From a virus: a DNA stretch of 26,334 bases. Both the position numbers and the translations under genes were made by a program. Shown one piece after another: positions 13,552 through 18,664 of the stretch. The stretch's first letter is position 1, and each line of letters starts with the position of its first letter. The stretch spans positions 1 to 26,334 of IMG/VR virus record IMGVR_UViG_3300022074_000322; one strand, given 5' to 3'. The notes beneath the pieces are model-generated. The model had not been told where the DNA came from and searched no databases. It worked only from the letters and a program-made list of their open reading frames with translations.

Positions 13552-13903
13552 AATCATCGACCAAGGTTTGTTCTTGACCCCATTGTGGAGCGAACCACCT
13601 GTAACCAAATTGTCCGCCTTGGTTAAAAAGATAGTCAATCGACAAGTCTTCGCCTGAGTGATTTTCAATATCATCGTGGTTTTCAACCATAAACGAGAAA
13701 GAAAACTCACCATTGTCTCTTTTGCAAATAGCCGCTAGTTCAACAACAAATGGATCACAATGCTCATCAATTTGCCAATAAAGTTGCTCTGGCGTATTTG
13801 AGTAAACAATTACAAGCCAATCTTGGGTTCGCATCGCAAACAGTTTCTTGTTCCGATGCTTACCTAGCAAATAAATCGGTTCTGATCGATCAATTTTATT
13901 CAT
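13544..13903 (-). CDS. Hypothetical protein, 119 aa
   Basis: The start is placed at ATG 13903, giving MNKIDRSEPIYLLGKHRNKK. GGGAGA lies seven bases before it, whereas the in-frame ATGs at 13909 and 13918 are too close to or lack such a site. The 119-aa product is acidic at the end (GQEQTLVDDYE) and contains 'LFAMRTQDWLVIVYSNTPEQLYWQIDEHCDPFVVELA'. I recognise no family. It is the first convincing gene after the inverted-repeat-rich stretch at about 14 kb and leads the helicase-primase block, so a role in early or replication functions is possible. Confidence 0.62.
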   Translation of the reverse strand: MNKIDRSEPIYLLGKHRNKKLFAMRTQDWLVIVYSNTPEQLYWQIDEHCDPFVVELAAICKRDNGEFSFSFMVENHDDIENHSGEDLSIDYLFNQGGQFGYRWFAPQWGQEQTLVDDYE

Positions 13904-14369
13904 CAGCATTTCTCCCATATTTCAGACATAGTTGTCATTTAGAGGACGTAGGGTGATCCCTGTCCACTTTGTTATCTATCGTCCATGCAGCCTCAGTCAT
14001 CAGCAGTGCTTTCGATGGTGGGTATCTCCATCCGGTAGCTCAACCGTCCCTGCCCATATTTGCATCCGAATAAAACTTTTTTTATTCCGACACTAGGCGA
14101 ATCACCTCTAACGCTGTTTGTCCCGTCCTCAAAGGTTGAGACTGCAATCTTGCTTTGACGTGCTACAGCACAATGCGACTGTTTAAACAGACACACAGAT
14201 CGGACTAAACTGAGAGAAAAGTTGAAGTTTCGGCAGATTTGCCTCAAACTATCACCAGTGCCGGAGTGCGGTCACGGGTGTTTTTCTCCTGTACTTCAAT
14301 CCGGTCTGCTAGGGGATTCTCACTCCCCGTCCGGCACTGTCTGAATCATGCTCTCCTTAATTTGAATGT
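13904..14369 (-). other. Gene-poor region dense in inverted repeats (candidate origin or structured RNA)
   Basis: This 466-base stretch holds no gene I would defend. It contains at least seven dyads: CAGTGCCGGA/TCCGGCACTG (14256-14265 with 14330-14339, ten perfect pairs); GGGGA/TCCCC nested inside it (14312-14328); GGCA/TGCC (14232-14243); CTGTTTAAACAG (14179-14190); GTGC/GCAC (14160-14171); CTCAA/TTGAG (14128-14140); GAATAAAA/TTTTATTC (14068-14087); GATGG/CCATC (14014-14032). It separates the accessory genes from the replication genes. An 84-codon open frame (13993-14247, TTG start) and two shorter frames exist, but their peptides look like nothing I know. Replication origin, regulatory RNA or both are possible. 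Confidence 0.5.
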
Positions 14370-14501
14370 TCAACCCTTTTTTTTCAATTGGCGATAAATC
14401 CACCAAACGATTACGATTTGACTAATCACCAACAACCAACCCAAACCACTCATAATCAGGTAGTAAGTTTCAGTCTCAAAAATTGTCATTGGAAAAGCCA
14501 T
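14370..14501 (-). CDS. Single-pass membrane peptide, 43 aa
   Basis: A 43-codon frame begins at ATG 14501, whose A is the last base of the upstream stop (TGATG), and ends in TGA at 14370-14372. The peptide starts MAFPMTIFETETYYLIMSGL. Residues about 15-36 (LIMSGLGWLLVISQIVIVWW) form one hydrophobic helix, and the tail IYRQLKKKG is strongly positive, which predicts the C-terminus in the cytoplasm. No family recognised. Small coupled membrane peptides in phage early or accessory regions can affect host membrane or exclusion functions; here this is only inference. A later in-frame ATG (residue 5) is an alternative start. Confidence 0.65.
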   Translation of the reverse strand: MAFPMTIFETETYYLIMSGLGWLLVISQIVIVWWIYRQLKKKG

Positions 14502-14719
14502 CAACTTCTAATTTTTACCTCGAAAGATGCACCTTCATCACCAAGCATACGGATCAGATGACCCTGTATAGATTTGTATGCACTGATGATCTCTGATATT
14601 TCGACAGGATCATAGCCTTCAGAAACAAGTTTTCTTTTCAACACACTATCATGCTCTGACAAGAAATCGGATAAGCAGTCAGCAGTTTCCGATTTGATTG
14701 AAATTACATTCATGTCCAT
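14501..14719 (-). CDS. Hypothetical protein, 72 aa
   Basis: The 72-aa product starts MDMNVISIKSETADCLSDFL and is helical and acidic in the first half, ending GASFEVKIRS. No family is recognised. An AGGAGAGACAA sequence precedes the ATG. It lies nine bases downstream of the lipoprotein gene and is coupled at its end to the 43-aa membrane peptide gene. It belongs to the accessory group driven from the promoter at 15818-15846 as far as gene order shows. Confidence 0.62.
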   Translation of the reverse strand: MDMNVISIKSETADCLSDFLSEHDSVLKRKLVSEGYDPVEISEIISAYKSIQGHLIRMLGDEGASFEVKIRS

Positions 14720-14728
14720 TTGTCTCTC

Positions 14729-15046
14729 CTAATCAATGACTGAATGACCACGACCCTCAAGGCATCGTCTCACTCGCTTTTTATATGTTGATTCCTTGCG
14801 TGGAATCATTCCTAGGGTCGCAGTCGATACATACCAGTTCATTGCAGTCTGCACCTGATCGATTGATGTGACTGTATGCTCGTCAGCAAGTTGCTTACAG
14901 TGTTGTACATCGTTTGTGATCTCAGCGGCTTTGTTCTCTGGGTATGTTCCTGACCGACCACCTGTATCGATAATCGGCTGGTAGGAACAACCTGTCATAA
15001 AGAATACTGTGATCAGCAAACTTTTATGCATTTTGCTCCCCTTCAT
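14729..15046 (-). CDS. Putative phage lipoprotein
   Basis: The N-terminus (MKGSKMHKSLLITVFFMTGC) is a signal peptide with basic residues, a short hydrophobic core and a lipobox-like MTGC, with lipid attachment expected at Cys20. The mature part has 'GGRSGTYPENKAAEITNDVQ', 'CKQLADEHT' and a C-terminal 'CLEGRGHSVID'. Two further cysteines may form a disulfide in the periplasm. Similar small lipoproteins occur in marine phages; superinfection exclusion is one possibility and an outer spanin is less likely because it is far from the lysis block. Start at 15046 gives ATGA coupling; ATG 15031 has a better Shine-Dalgarno (GGGGAG) and also leaves a functional signal. Confidence 0.7.
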   Translation of the reverse strand: MKGSKMHKSLLITVFFMTGCSYQPIIDTGGRSGTYPENKAAEITNDVQHCKQLADEHTVTSIDQVQTAMNWYVSTATLGMIPRKESTYKKRVRRCLEGRGHSVID

Positions 15047-15267
15047 AACAGCCTACCTTTCTTGCGCTCTTCTTCCACAATGTCACCCAAAGTAGTCCAA
15101 GTGTTTTTCTTGGCCTCCTCGTTTTGATCGTCAACGATCTTCGCAAGCCTGAGAAGCTCTTCCTTACAGGATTCTTGAGCTTCACGACCAGCGTTGGGGT
15201 TGGTCATCACTTCGCAACACATTACGACGATTGTTTGCCAAGTAGGAGTAATATCGATTGTTTTCAT
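15043..15267 (-). CDS. Hypothetical protein, 74 aa
   Basis: The 74-aa product begins MKTIDITPTWQTIVVMCCEV and continues with 'PNAGREAQESCKEELLRLAK', then an acidic-basic helix ending ERKKGRLL. It appears helical with three cysteines; I recognise no family, though small phage proteins with this 'A.E.....EL.RLAK..D' pattern occur. GAGGAAC precedes the start. It follows a hairpin that contains the stop of the previous gene, and its own stop overlaps the lipoprotein start as ATGA. Confidence 0.62.
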   Translation of the reverse strand: MKTIDITPTWQTIVVMCCEVMTNPNAGREAQESCKEELLRLAKIVDDQNEEAKKNTWTTLGDIVEEERKKGRLL

Positions 15268-15287
15268 TGCTAGTTCCTCAATTGTAG

Positions 15288-15307
15288 AGCCGCCCTTATG
15301 GACGGCT
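15288..15307 (-). other. Intercistronic hairpin with stop codon in an ATAA loop
   Basis: Minus-strand AGCCGTCC-ATAA-GGGCGGCT forms eight pairs (one G.U) with a four-base loop, and the TAA in the loop is the stop codon of the 15296-15544 gene. The stem sequence differs from the two GTAA hairpins, so the arrangement rather than the exact sequence is shared. It lies about ten bases before the next gene's ribosome binding site. No U-run follows. Confidence 0.6.
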
Positions 15308-15544
15308 TGCTAACCATTCTTCGCGCTCATTATCGAAACGCTCATTTGCTTCTGGCATTCCCTCAAAGTGAATGTCATTGAATTGTTGGCGAGTGACCTG
15401 ACCGTGGTCATGCTCAACTACACTTGCGTAGATGTAGCCGATCCGCCAAATCTGCTTGTCAGACAGACCGTGATTTGCAATCAGACCACCATTTTTCAGG
15501 TGGTCAAATGCGGCTTTAGCGACTTGTGCTGTTGTCATAAACAT
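15296..15544 (-). CDS. Hypothetical protein, 82 aa
   Basis: The 82-aa product starts MFMTTAQVAKAAFDHLKNGG and has 'LIANHGLSDKQIWRIGYIYA', then an acidic C-terminal part rich in Glu, Asn and Arg ending EEWLASRP. No family is recognised; the first half looks like a small helical domain. AAGGGGAG precedes the start, directly after a GC-rich hairpin carrying the previous stop. An alternative ATG lies two codons downstream. It is the second gene behind the 15818-15846 promoter. Confidence 0.62.
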   Translation of the reverse strand: MFMTTAQVAKAAFDHLKNGGLIANHGLSDKQIWRIGYIYASVVEHDHGQVTRQQFNDIHFEGMPEANERFDNEREEWLASRP

Positions 15545-15558
15545 GATAACTCCCCTTG

Positions 15559-15574
15559 GGCGGCTTACGCCGCC
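15559..15574 (-). other. Intercistronic hairpin with stop codon in a GTAA tetraloop (second copy)
   Basis: The 16-base element GGCGGC-GTAA-GCCGCC is identical to that at 11068-11083, again with the upstream gene's TAA in the loop and the downstream ribosome binding site just after the stem. The flanking coding sequences are unrelated, so the element itself is conserved or was copied. As at the first copy, both genes lie behind the duplicated promoter-leader. Confidence 0.7.
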
Positions 15575-15783
15575 ACCAATTGATGTGCGCCAAAGTAAAG
15601 CGGACGAGTGCCTTCGCCAAAAACGCGAATTGTGCTACGTCCAGAAGTAGTGCTTTCAACACGATGAACCGTTTCGGTATCTAACAAACAAAACTGCATA
15701 TCGCGTTTTTCGACAGCATTCCACTTCACAAGGACTGCACCCTTGCGGATGCGAACTTTTGAGCCTCTGATGAACTTTTTCAT
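15565..15783 (-). CDS. Hypothetical protein, 72 aa, first gene of the second promoter-leader cassette
   Basis: The product starts MKKFIRGSKVRIRKGAVLVK and is a small beta-rich basic protein ('WNAVEKRDMQFCLLDTETVHRVESTTSGRSTIRVFGEGTRPLYFG'), perhaps a small SH3 or KOW-like barrel. I do not recognise the family. The ATG at 15783 is chosen because AGGAG lies nine bases upstream and the leader sequence to this ATG is conserved with the 11074-11280 gene. Its stop codon is in the loop of a GC hairpin. The two cassette-leading proteins do not resemble each other. Confidence 0.7.
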   Translation of the reverse strand: MKKFIRGSKVRIRKGAVLVKWNAVEKRDMQFCLLDTETVHRVESTTSGRSTIRVFGEGTRPLYFGAHQLVAA

Positions 15784-15817
15784 GTCGTGTTCTCCTGTGT
15801 GTTGATTCGACAAAGAT

Positions 15818-15846
15818 ATTGTCGTTGATGTAGATAACGATGTCAA
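15818..15846 (-). promoter_or_regulatory. Sigma70-type promoter, copy 2, with overlapping inverted repeat
   Basis: The minus strand reads TTGACA (-35, perfect consensus, 15841-15846), 17 bases, then GACAAT (-10, 15818-15823). CGACAA and TTGTCG (15809-15814 and 15820-15825) are inverted copies around a five-base centre and straddle the -10, a typical operator place. The leader to the ATG at 15783 is shared with the promoter at 11315-11343. It likely drives the accessory genes from 15783 to at least 14370. Confidence 0.75.
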
Positions 15847-15859
15847 CACTTTTGATGAT

Positions 15860-16438
15860 TTATTTTTGTTTTTTGTTGATTATCTTTTCTTTTATGCGTT
15901 TTTTCTTGCGAAATATCTTACCGATTCGCCTGGCATATTCAGCAGTGATCTCAGTAAATTCTTGACATGATTCAAGGAAGTCCACTTTCGGTTGCCCAAT
16001 TTTCCAAACCAACGCGACTCGATAATCAGCAGAGTTTCCCGATTTGTATCGATTACATTTAACGCACTGCTTATGAGCATTCCATTGATGGAATCGTAAA
16101 TGCGGAGCCGATCCGGTAGATCGGTAGTGACCACAATCCCAGTTCCCTCCGTATGACCCTTCGCCTGTCCACCGACCGCATGAAATGCATGGTTTGTTGC
16201 GATCTCGGAACCGAATATAGGCGTTAAATGCTCGTTGTGCTTCTCGGATGTGATCAGAGCGCGTTTTGTGACGCATCCTAACGTCCCTGACGGCCTTTTT
16301 ACGATCTCTCAGTATCTTGGCTTGGGTAAACGCTTGTAAGCACTTATACGAGCAGAAAGAGCGTAATTGAGATTGAATCGTGCTGTCGCTATCACACTTG
16401 GTCTTGCAATAACCACATCGACGAATCTTTGATCTCAT
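15860..16438 (-). CDS. ninG: NinG-like recombination protein
   Basis: The 192-aa protein (from ATG 16438, in an ATGA junction with the previous gene) has the NinG/Rap layout. An N-terminal Cys cluster (Cys8, Cys11, Cys29, Cys33) is followed by a long basic helix to about residue 80. The core then reads KPCISCGRW (84-90), 'NWDCGHYRSTGSAPHLRFHQ' and 'WNAHKQCVKCNRYKSGN' (119-135), an HNH-like zinc site. Lambda NinG promotes Red-dependent recombination at branched DNA. The link to the annealing protein and exonuclease genes upstream is consistent. The tail is very Lys-rich. An upstream ATG in frame at 16477 is inside the preceding gene and not needed. Confidence 0.85.
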   Translation of the reverse strand: MRSKIRRCGYCKTKCDSDSTIQSQLRSFCSYKCLQAFTQAKILRDRKKAVRDVRMRHKTRSDHIREAQRAFNAYIRFRDRNKPCISCGRWTGEGSYGGNWDCGHYRSTGSAPHLRFHQWNAHKQCVKCNRYKSGNSADYRVALVWKIGQPKVDFLESCQEFTEITAEYARRIGKIFRKKKRIKEKIINKKQK

Positions 16439-16758
16439 ACCTTGATGGCTCGATGATTCGCATTCATTGACCGCCACGCCTCGATTTTGGCTTCTGCCGC
16501 AACTCGCAAAAAGCGCATTTTCTCATCCTCATCAATTGCTGTCCTGAGAGCTTGCAGATGTTTCTCATATTGTGGGTCAGCCAAAGCCTCGCGCTCTTGT
16601 GCTGAGACAGGTAAATCCATGTGCTGTTTCATCAGTTTGGCTCGCAAAACCTTACGATACTCGTCAAGGTAAAGACGTTCGGCTCGTTTTTGTGCGGCTT
16701 CATTGGCGGTATCGCGGAGCCAATCGACTGCCGCCTCAACTTCTTTTTCGTCGATCAC
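16435..16758 (-). CDS. Conserved phage hypothetical protein, 107 aa
   Basis: The 107-aa protein reads MIDEKEVEAAVDWLRDTANE, then 'RLYLDEYRKVLRAKLMKQHM', 'LPVSAQEREALADPQYEKHL' and 'ALRTAIDEDEKMRFLRVAAEAKIEAWRS'. It is all helical and corresponds to a common phage protein of unknown function that typically precedes NinG-like or replication genes. It shares ATGA junctions with the XRE regulator upstream and NinG downstream. Coupling to NinG supports a role in recombination or replication, which is inferred from context. Confidence 0.75.
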   Translation of the reverse strand: MIDEKEVEAAVDWLRDTANEAAQKRAERLYLDEYRKVLRAKLMKQHMDLPVSAQEREALADPQYEKHLQALRTAIDEDEKMRFLRVAAEAKIEAWRSMNANHRAIKV

Positions 16759-16958
16759 GACCCAAGCTCCAAGAATTTGCCAAACTCAATATCAAGATAG
16801 TTGCAAATTGTCTCGACTTTCGACACTTTCATGTCAGTCATATTTCTCCATCGATGAACCTGTTGCGGTGAAACTGCTAAATCGTTTGCTAACTGACGAC
16901 TCGTAACCTCGTTGAGTTCTTGCGCGATGCGTAAACTTTTTCCAATGTTGTATTTCAT
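16755..16958 (-). CDS. XRE/Cro-type helix-turn-helix regulator
   Basis: The 67-aa protein is almost a single HTH domain: 'RIAQELNEVTSRQLANDLAV' then 'SPQQVHRWRNMTDMKVSKVE' and 'ICNYLDIEFGKFLELGS'. The helix-turn-helix is at about residues 20-41, with Gln/Arg residues in the recognition helix. The size suits a Cro-like repressor without a dimerisation or cleavage domain. GAGGAAA lies eight bases before the ATG. A perfect nine-pair inverted repeat lies 48-80 bases upstream and other dyads cover the promoter at 15818-15846; either may be its operator. The direction of regulation is unknown. Confidence 0.8.
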   Translation of the reverse strand: MKYNIGKSLRIAQELNEVTSRQLANDLAVSPQQVHRWRNMTDMKVSKVETICNYLDIEFGKFLELGS

Positions 16959-17005
16959 TTTTCTTTCCTCATGTTAGACTGAAATCTCATTTGACTCCCT
17001 ATGAC

Positions 17006-17044
17006 TGCCGCTAGTCTGATTCCCTCACCTAGCGGCATTTTTTT
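17006..17044 (+). terminator. Inverted repeat with plus-strand T-run (reverse-facing terminator or operator)
   Basis: TGCCGCTAG (17006-17014) and CTAGCGGCA (17029-17037) are perfect nine-base inverted copies with a 14-base loop, followed on the plus strand by seven T (17038-17044). This is a textbook Rho-independent terminator for rightward transcription, yet all genes nearby run leftward. On the minus strand the run precedes the hairpin, so it would not terminate that transcript well. It may stop antisense transcription or serve as an operator ahead of the XRE gene. Confidence 0.55.
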
Positions 17045-17313
17045 CAGAACGGTATTTCCTTGTCTAAATCAACCGGGTTACCCTGACTTGGCGGAGTCAT
17101 AGGTTGTGATTGTTGAGTCTTTGGTGTCACTTTTAGCTTTAAAACTGGAGCGCGATCACTTGAATCCTCGCTTCTTTTCCATGCGCTGACCCAATATTCT
17201 TTCCCGTCAATTGTAGCGTTGCCTTGGAAATCTGGATCTGTCGGTTTGTTCCTTCGCTTGTTCTCCCAGATCGCTATTTCATTATTATTGTCATACGTTT
17301 TTTGTTCACTCAT
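17044..17313 (-). CDS. Small SSB-like protein with SSB-type C-terminal tail, 89 aa
   Basis: The start at ATG 17313 overlaps the exonuclease stop as ATGA. The 89-aa product has 'IAIWENKRRNKPTDPDFQGN', 'GKEYWVSAWKR' and 'APVLKLKVTPK', a beta-rich core found in small phage proteins beside recombination genes. A Gln/Pro-rich linker follows, and the last residues are DLDKEIPF. An acidic stretch ending IPF is the hallmark of bacterial SSB tails, which recruit helicases and exonucleases. Together with two recombination genes upstream, this suggests a single-stranded DNA binding protein or an SSB-tail mimic. An OB fold is likely but not shown. Confidence 0.65.
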   Translation of the reverse strand: MSEQKTYDNNNEIAIWENKRRNKPTDPDFQGNATIDGKEYWVSAWKRSEDSSDRAPVLKLKVTPKTQQSQPMTPPSQGNPVDLDKEIPF

Positions 17314-17915
17314 CTTATTAACTCCAATCGTTGTGTTTCTTTCGTTATCTCCTCGCAAGCCTTCTCAACTTCAGCCGCGAGCTTCTCAATGTATTCATCG
17401 TCTCGTCTGATACGAGTGACAAATATCGGCATCGTTTCGTGGTACGACACAAAATCCCACCACTCTCGATCTGTGATCCACATGCATCCTTGGACTTGTG
17501 GAATGTGTAAAGTCGGCATTTCTTGCGACCGCAAGACAGCGACATGGTTAGCTGGCTTAAAGACCTTTATCTCCAAACCACCATCATTGCTGATCAATCC
17601 ATCTGGTGACGCTCCAGCCTCCAGCGTGTCGTGCTTACACAAACCAGCTTCAACAACAATGCTGTCAGTCATCAATTGATAGAGAGATCGAGCCTTTGCC
17701 TCAAGCTCTGTGCCTCTCTCCATCCACTCCGTGACTGTGATCTCCGGGCTTTCACCAGTAAGTTTTTGTGCAATCAACTCATTGATGTACGACTTGGCTT
17801 GAGTGCTTTTTGCACCTGTCGGATTGATCAACTTGCCAAAGTTAGAGGCAGTAGGACAGCCAAGACGCGCTTGATGCCATTCTGGACTCCTTTGCTCATG
17901 ATCAATGATTCTCAT
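17310..17915 (-). CDS. YqaJ/lambda-type recombination exonuclease
   Basis: The 201-aa protein begins MRIIDHEQRSPEWHQARLGC. Its core motifs are 'TASNFGKLI' (23-31), 'EWMERGTELEAKARSLY' (63-79), 'AGASPDGLI' with Asp105, and 'LEIKVFK' with Glu115 and Lys117. These are the D...ExK metal site of the YqaJ/lambda Exo nuclease family, which degrades the 5' strand of double-stranded ends. ATG 17915 has GAGGAAGAGG at ideal distance and overlaps the annealing-protein gene by 14 bases; an in-frame upstream ATG at 17966 has no support. Pairing with an annealing protein forms a Red-like system. Confidence 0.9.
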   Translation of the reverse strand: MRIIDHEQRSPEWHQARLGCPTASNFGKLINPTGAKSTQAKSYINELIAQKLTGESPEITVTEWMERGTELEAKARSLYQLMTDSIVVEAGLCKHDTLEAGASPDGLISNDGGLEIKVFKPANHVAVLRSQEMPTLHIPQVQGCMWITDREWWDFVSYHETMPIFVTRIRRDDEYIEKLAAEVEKACEEITKETQRLELIR

Positions 17916-18591
17916 GGTTAGCCTCTTCCTCATAGGTGTCAGGCTCATTACCATGCGTGATAGCATCCACCACGTCTTCTGATGGTGCTTGAGGCTTGCT
18001 GTTTTGCTGTGCTTTTTTCGTCTGCAAGACTTTTATTGCCTGATCGTAAACGGCTTGAGTCATTGACTTGACGCTATCAACTTCGTAGTGAGCTAAAAAT
18101 GCATCTAAATTAGCATTTGTCTCTTGCAGTAGTTTATTGATCTCACTCCTTTGATCCTCGCTCAGTGGTTTCTCAAATGCCTCCTTTTCTGACGCTGGTA
18201 AATCCTCTCCAGCGTAGATGTAACAACCTAGACCAAGCATCGCTATGCACTTGACCAGACAGCGCATACGGGCTGTGTTTACTTGAAATGCGTTTGGATT
18301 GATAATCGCTTGGTTTTTGTGGTTCATAACAGGCAACCACATTATGCGTTCAACTTTCTCGCCTTGCTTCTCGATTGAGATTGAAACGCGAACTTCCATT
18401 GATCCGTCAGGGAACACAATATCATCATGAATGACATATTGTGCTTGAGGGTAATATTCCATTAAAAACTGCCACGCCCAAGTCCAAGACAAATAGGTGA
18501 ATTTGCCTACTTTTTCCGTGGCATGATTGACGTTTTCCTCATGCAAGGTTTCCCAAACATCTTTAGCTAAGGATAATTTTTTAGTAGTCAT
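17902..18591 (-). CDS. Single-strand annealing recombinase, Sak3/DUF1071-like
   Basis: The 229-aa protein shows 'KVGKFTYLSWTWAWQFLMEY' near residue 27, followed by 'RVSISIEKQGEKVERIMWLPVMNHKNQAI' and 'NTARMRCLVKCIAMLGLGCY'. This set of segments typifies the DUF1071/Sak3 annealing proteins (Sak3-type, Rad52-like fold). It should anneal complementary strands after the adjacent exonuclease resects ends. The C-terminal third is linker and helices rich in Gln, Glu and Asp. The ribosome binding site lies inside a hairpin-forming palindrome, suggesting control of initiation. It is the first gene of the recombination operon. Confidence 0.82.
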   Translation of the reverse strand: MTTKKLSLAKDVWETLHEENVNHATEKVGKFTYLSWTWAWQFLMEYYPQAQYVIHDDIVFPDGSMEVRVSISIEKQGEKVERIMWLPVMNHKNQAIINPNAFQVNTARMRCLVKCIAMLGLGCYIYAGEDLPASEKEAFEKPLSEDQRSEINKLLQETNANLDAFLAHYEVDSVKSMTQAVYDQAIKVLQTKKAQQNSKPQAPSEDVVDAITHGNEPDTYEEEANHENH

Positions 18592-18600
18592 GTTTATTTC

Positions 18601-18618
18601 TCCTGTTACATAACAGGA
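18601..18618 (-). promoter_or_regulatory. Palindrome covering the ribosome binding site of the annealing-protein gene
   Basis: TCCTGTTA and TAACAGGA are perfect inverted copies around a two-base centre. On the mRNA the right arm contains the AGGAG-type ribosome binding site (start codon ten bases downstream), so a stem of seven pairs with loop ATGT would hide it. The DNA symmetry also suits a repressor operator, and a TAATTA-like -10 lies just upstream. Which role is used cannot be decided from sequence. Confidence 0.55.
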
Positions 18619-18642
18619 TAATTAAACATCATTTGAAGGGAT

Positions 18643-18658
18643 AAAAAAAGCGTTTTTT
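18643..18658 (-). terminator. Weak A/T hairpin between endolysin and recombination operon
   Basis: The minus strand reads AAAAAA-CGC-TTTTTTT just after the endolysin stop codon. The A and T runs can pair around a three-base loop and leave a T-rich tail, which would work as a weak intrinsic terminator at the end of the lysis block. All pairs are A-U, so stability is low; it could also be a bent promoter upstream element. Confidence 0.35.
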
Positions 18659-18664
18659 GATTAT

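Noticed and set aside
13993-14247. 84-codon minus-strand open frame as a protein gene.
   Set aside because: It has a TTG start with no clear ribosome binding site and an unfamiliar, Ser/Cys-rich composition, and it overlaps six dyads. Kept only as part of the structured region.
14256-14339. tRNA-like fold: ten-pair acceptor-like stem with a GGGGA/TCCCC arm next to it on the plus strand.
   Set aside because: The loop TTCTCAC lacks the conserved T-loop purine-A, there is no D-arm or anticodon arm, and no CCA or suitable discriminator.
16755-16958. XRE regulator as evidence of lysogeny.
   Set aside because: Small Cro-like regulators also occur in lytic phages, and no integrase, excisionase, ParA/B or attachment site is visible.
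16955-17038. 27-codon minus-strand frame (MPLGEGIRLAAVIG...) ending in an ATGA overlap with the XRE gene.
   Set aside because: No ribosome binding site, and its first half is fixed by the inverted repeat; the overlap could be chance.
17310-17966. Longer 218-aa form of the exonuclease starting at ATG 17966.
   Set aside because: The first 17 residues are unlike the family and have no ribosome binding site; ATG 17915 has GAGGAAGAGG at the right spacing.
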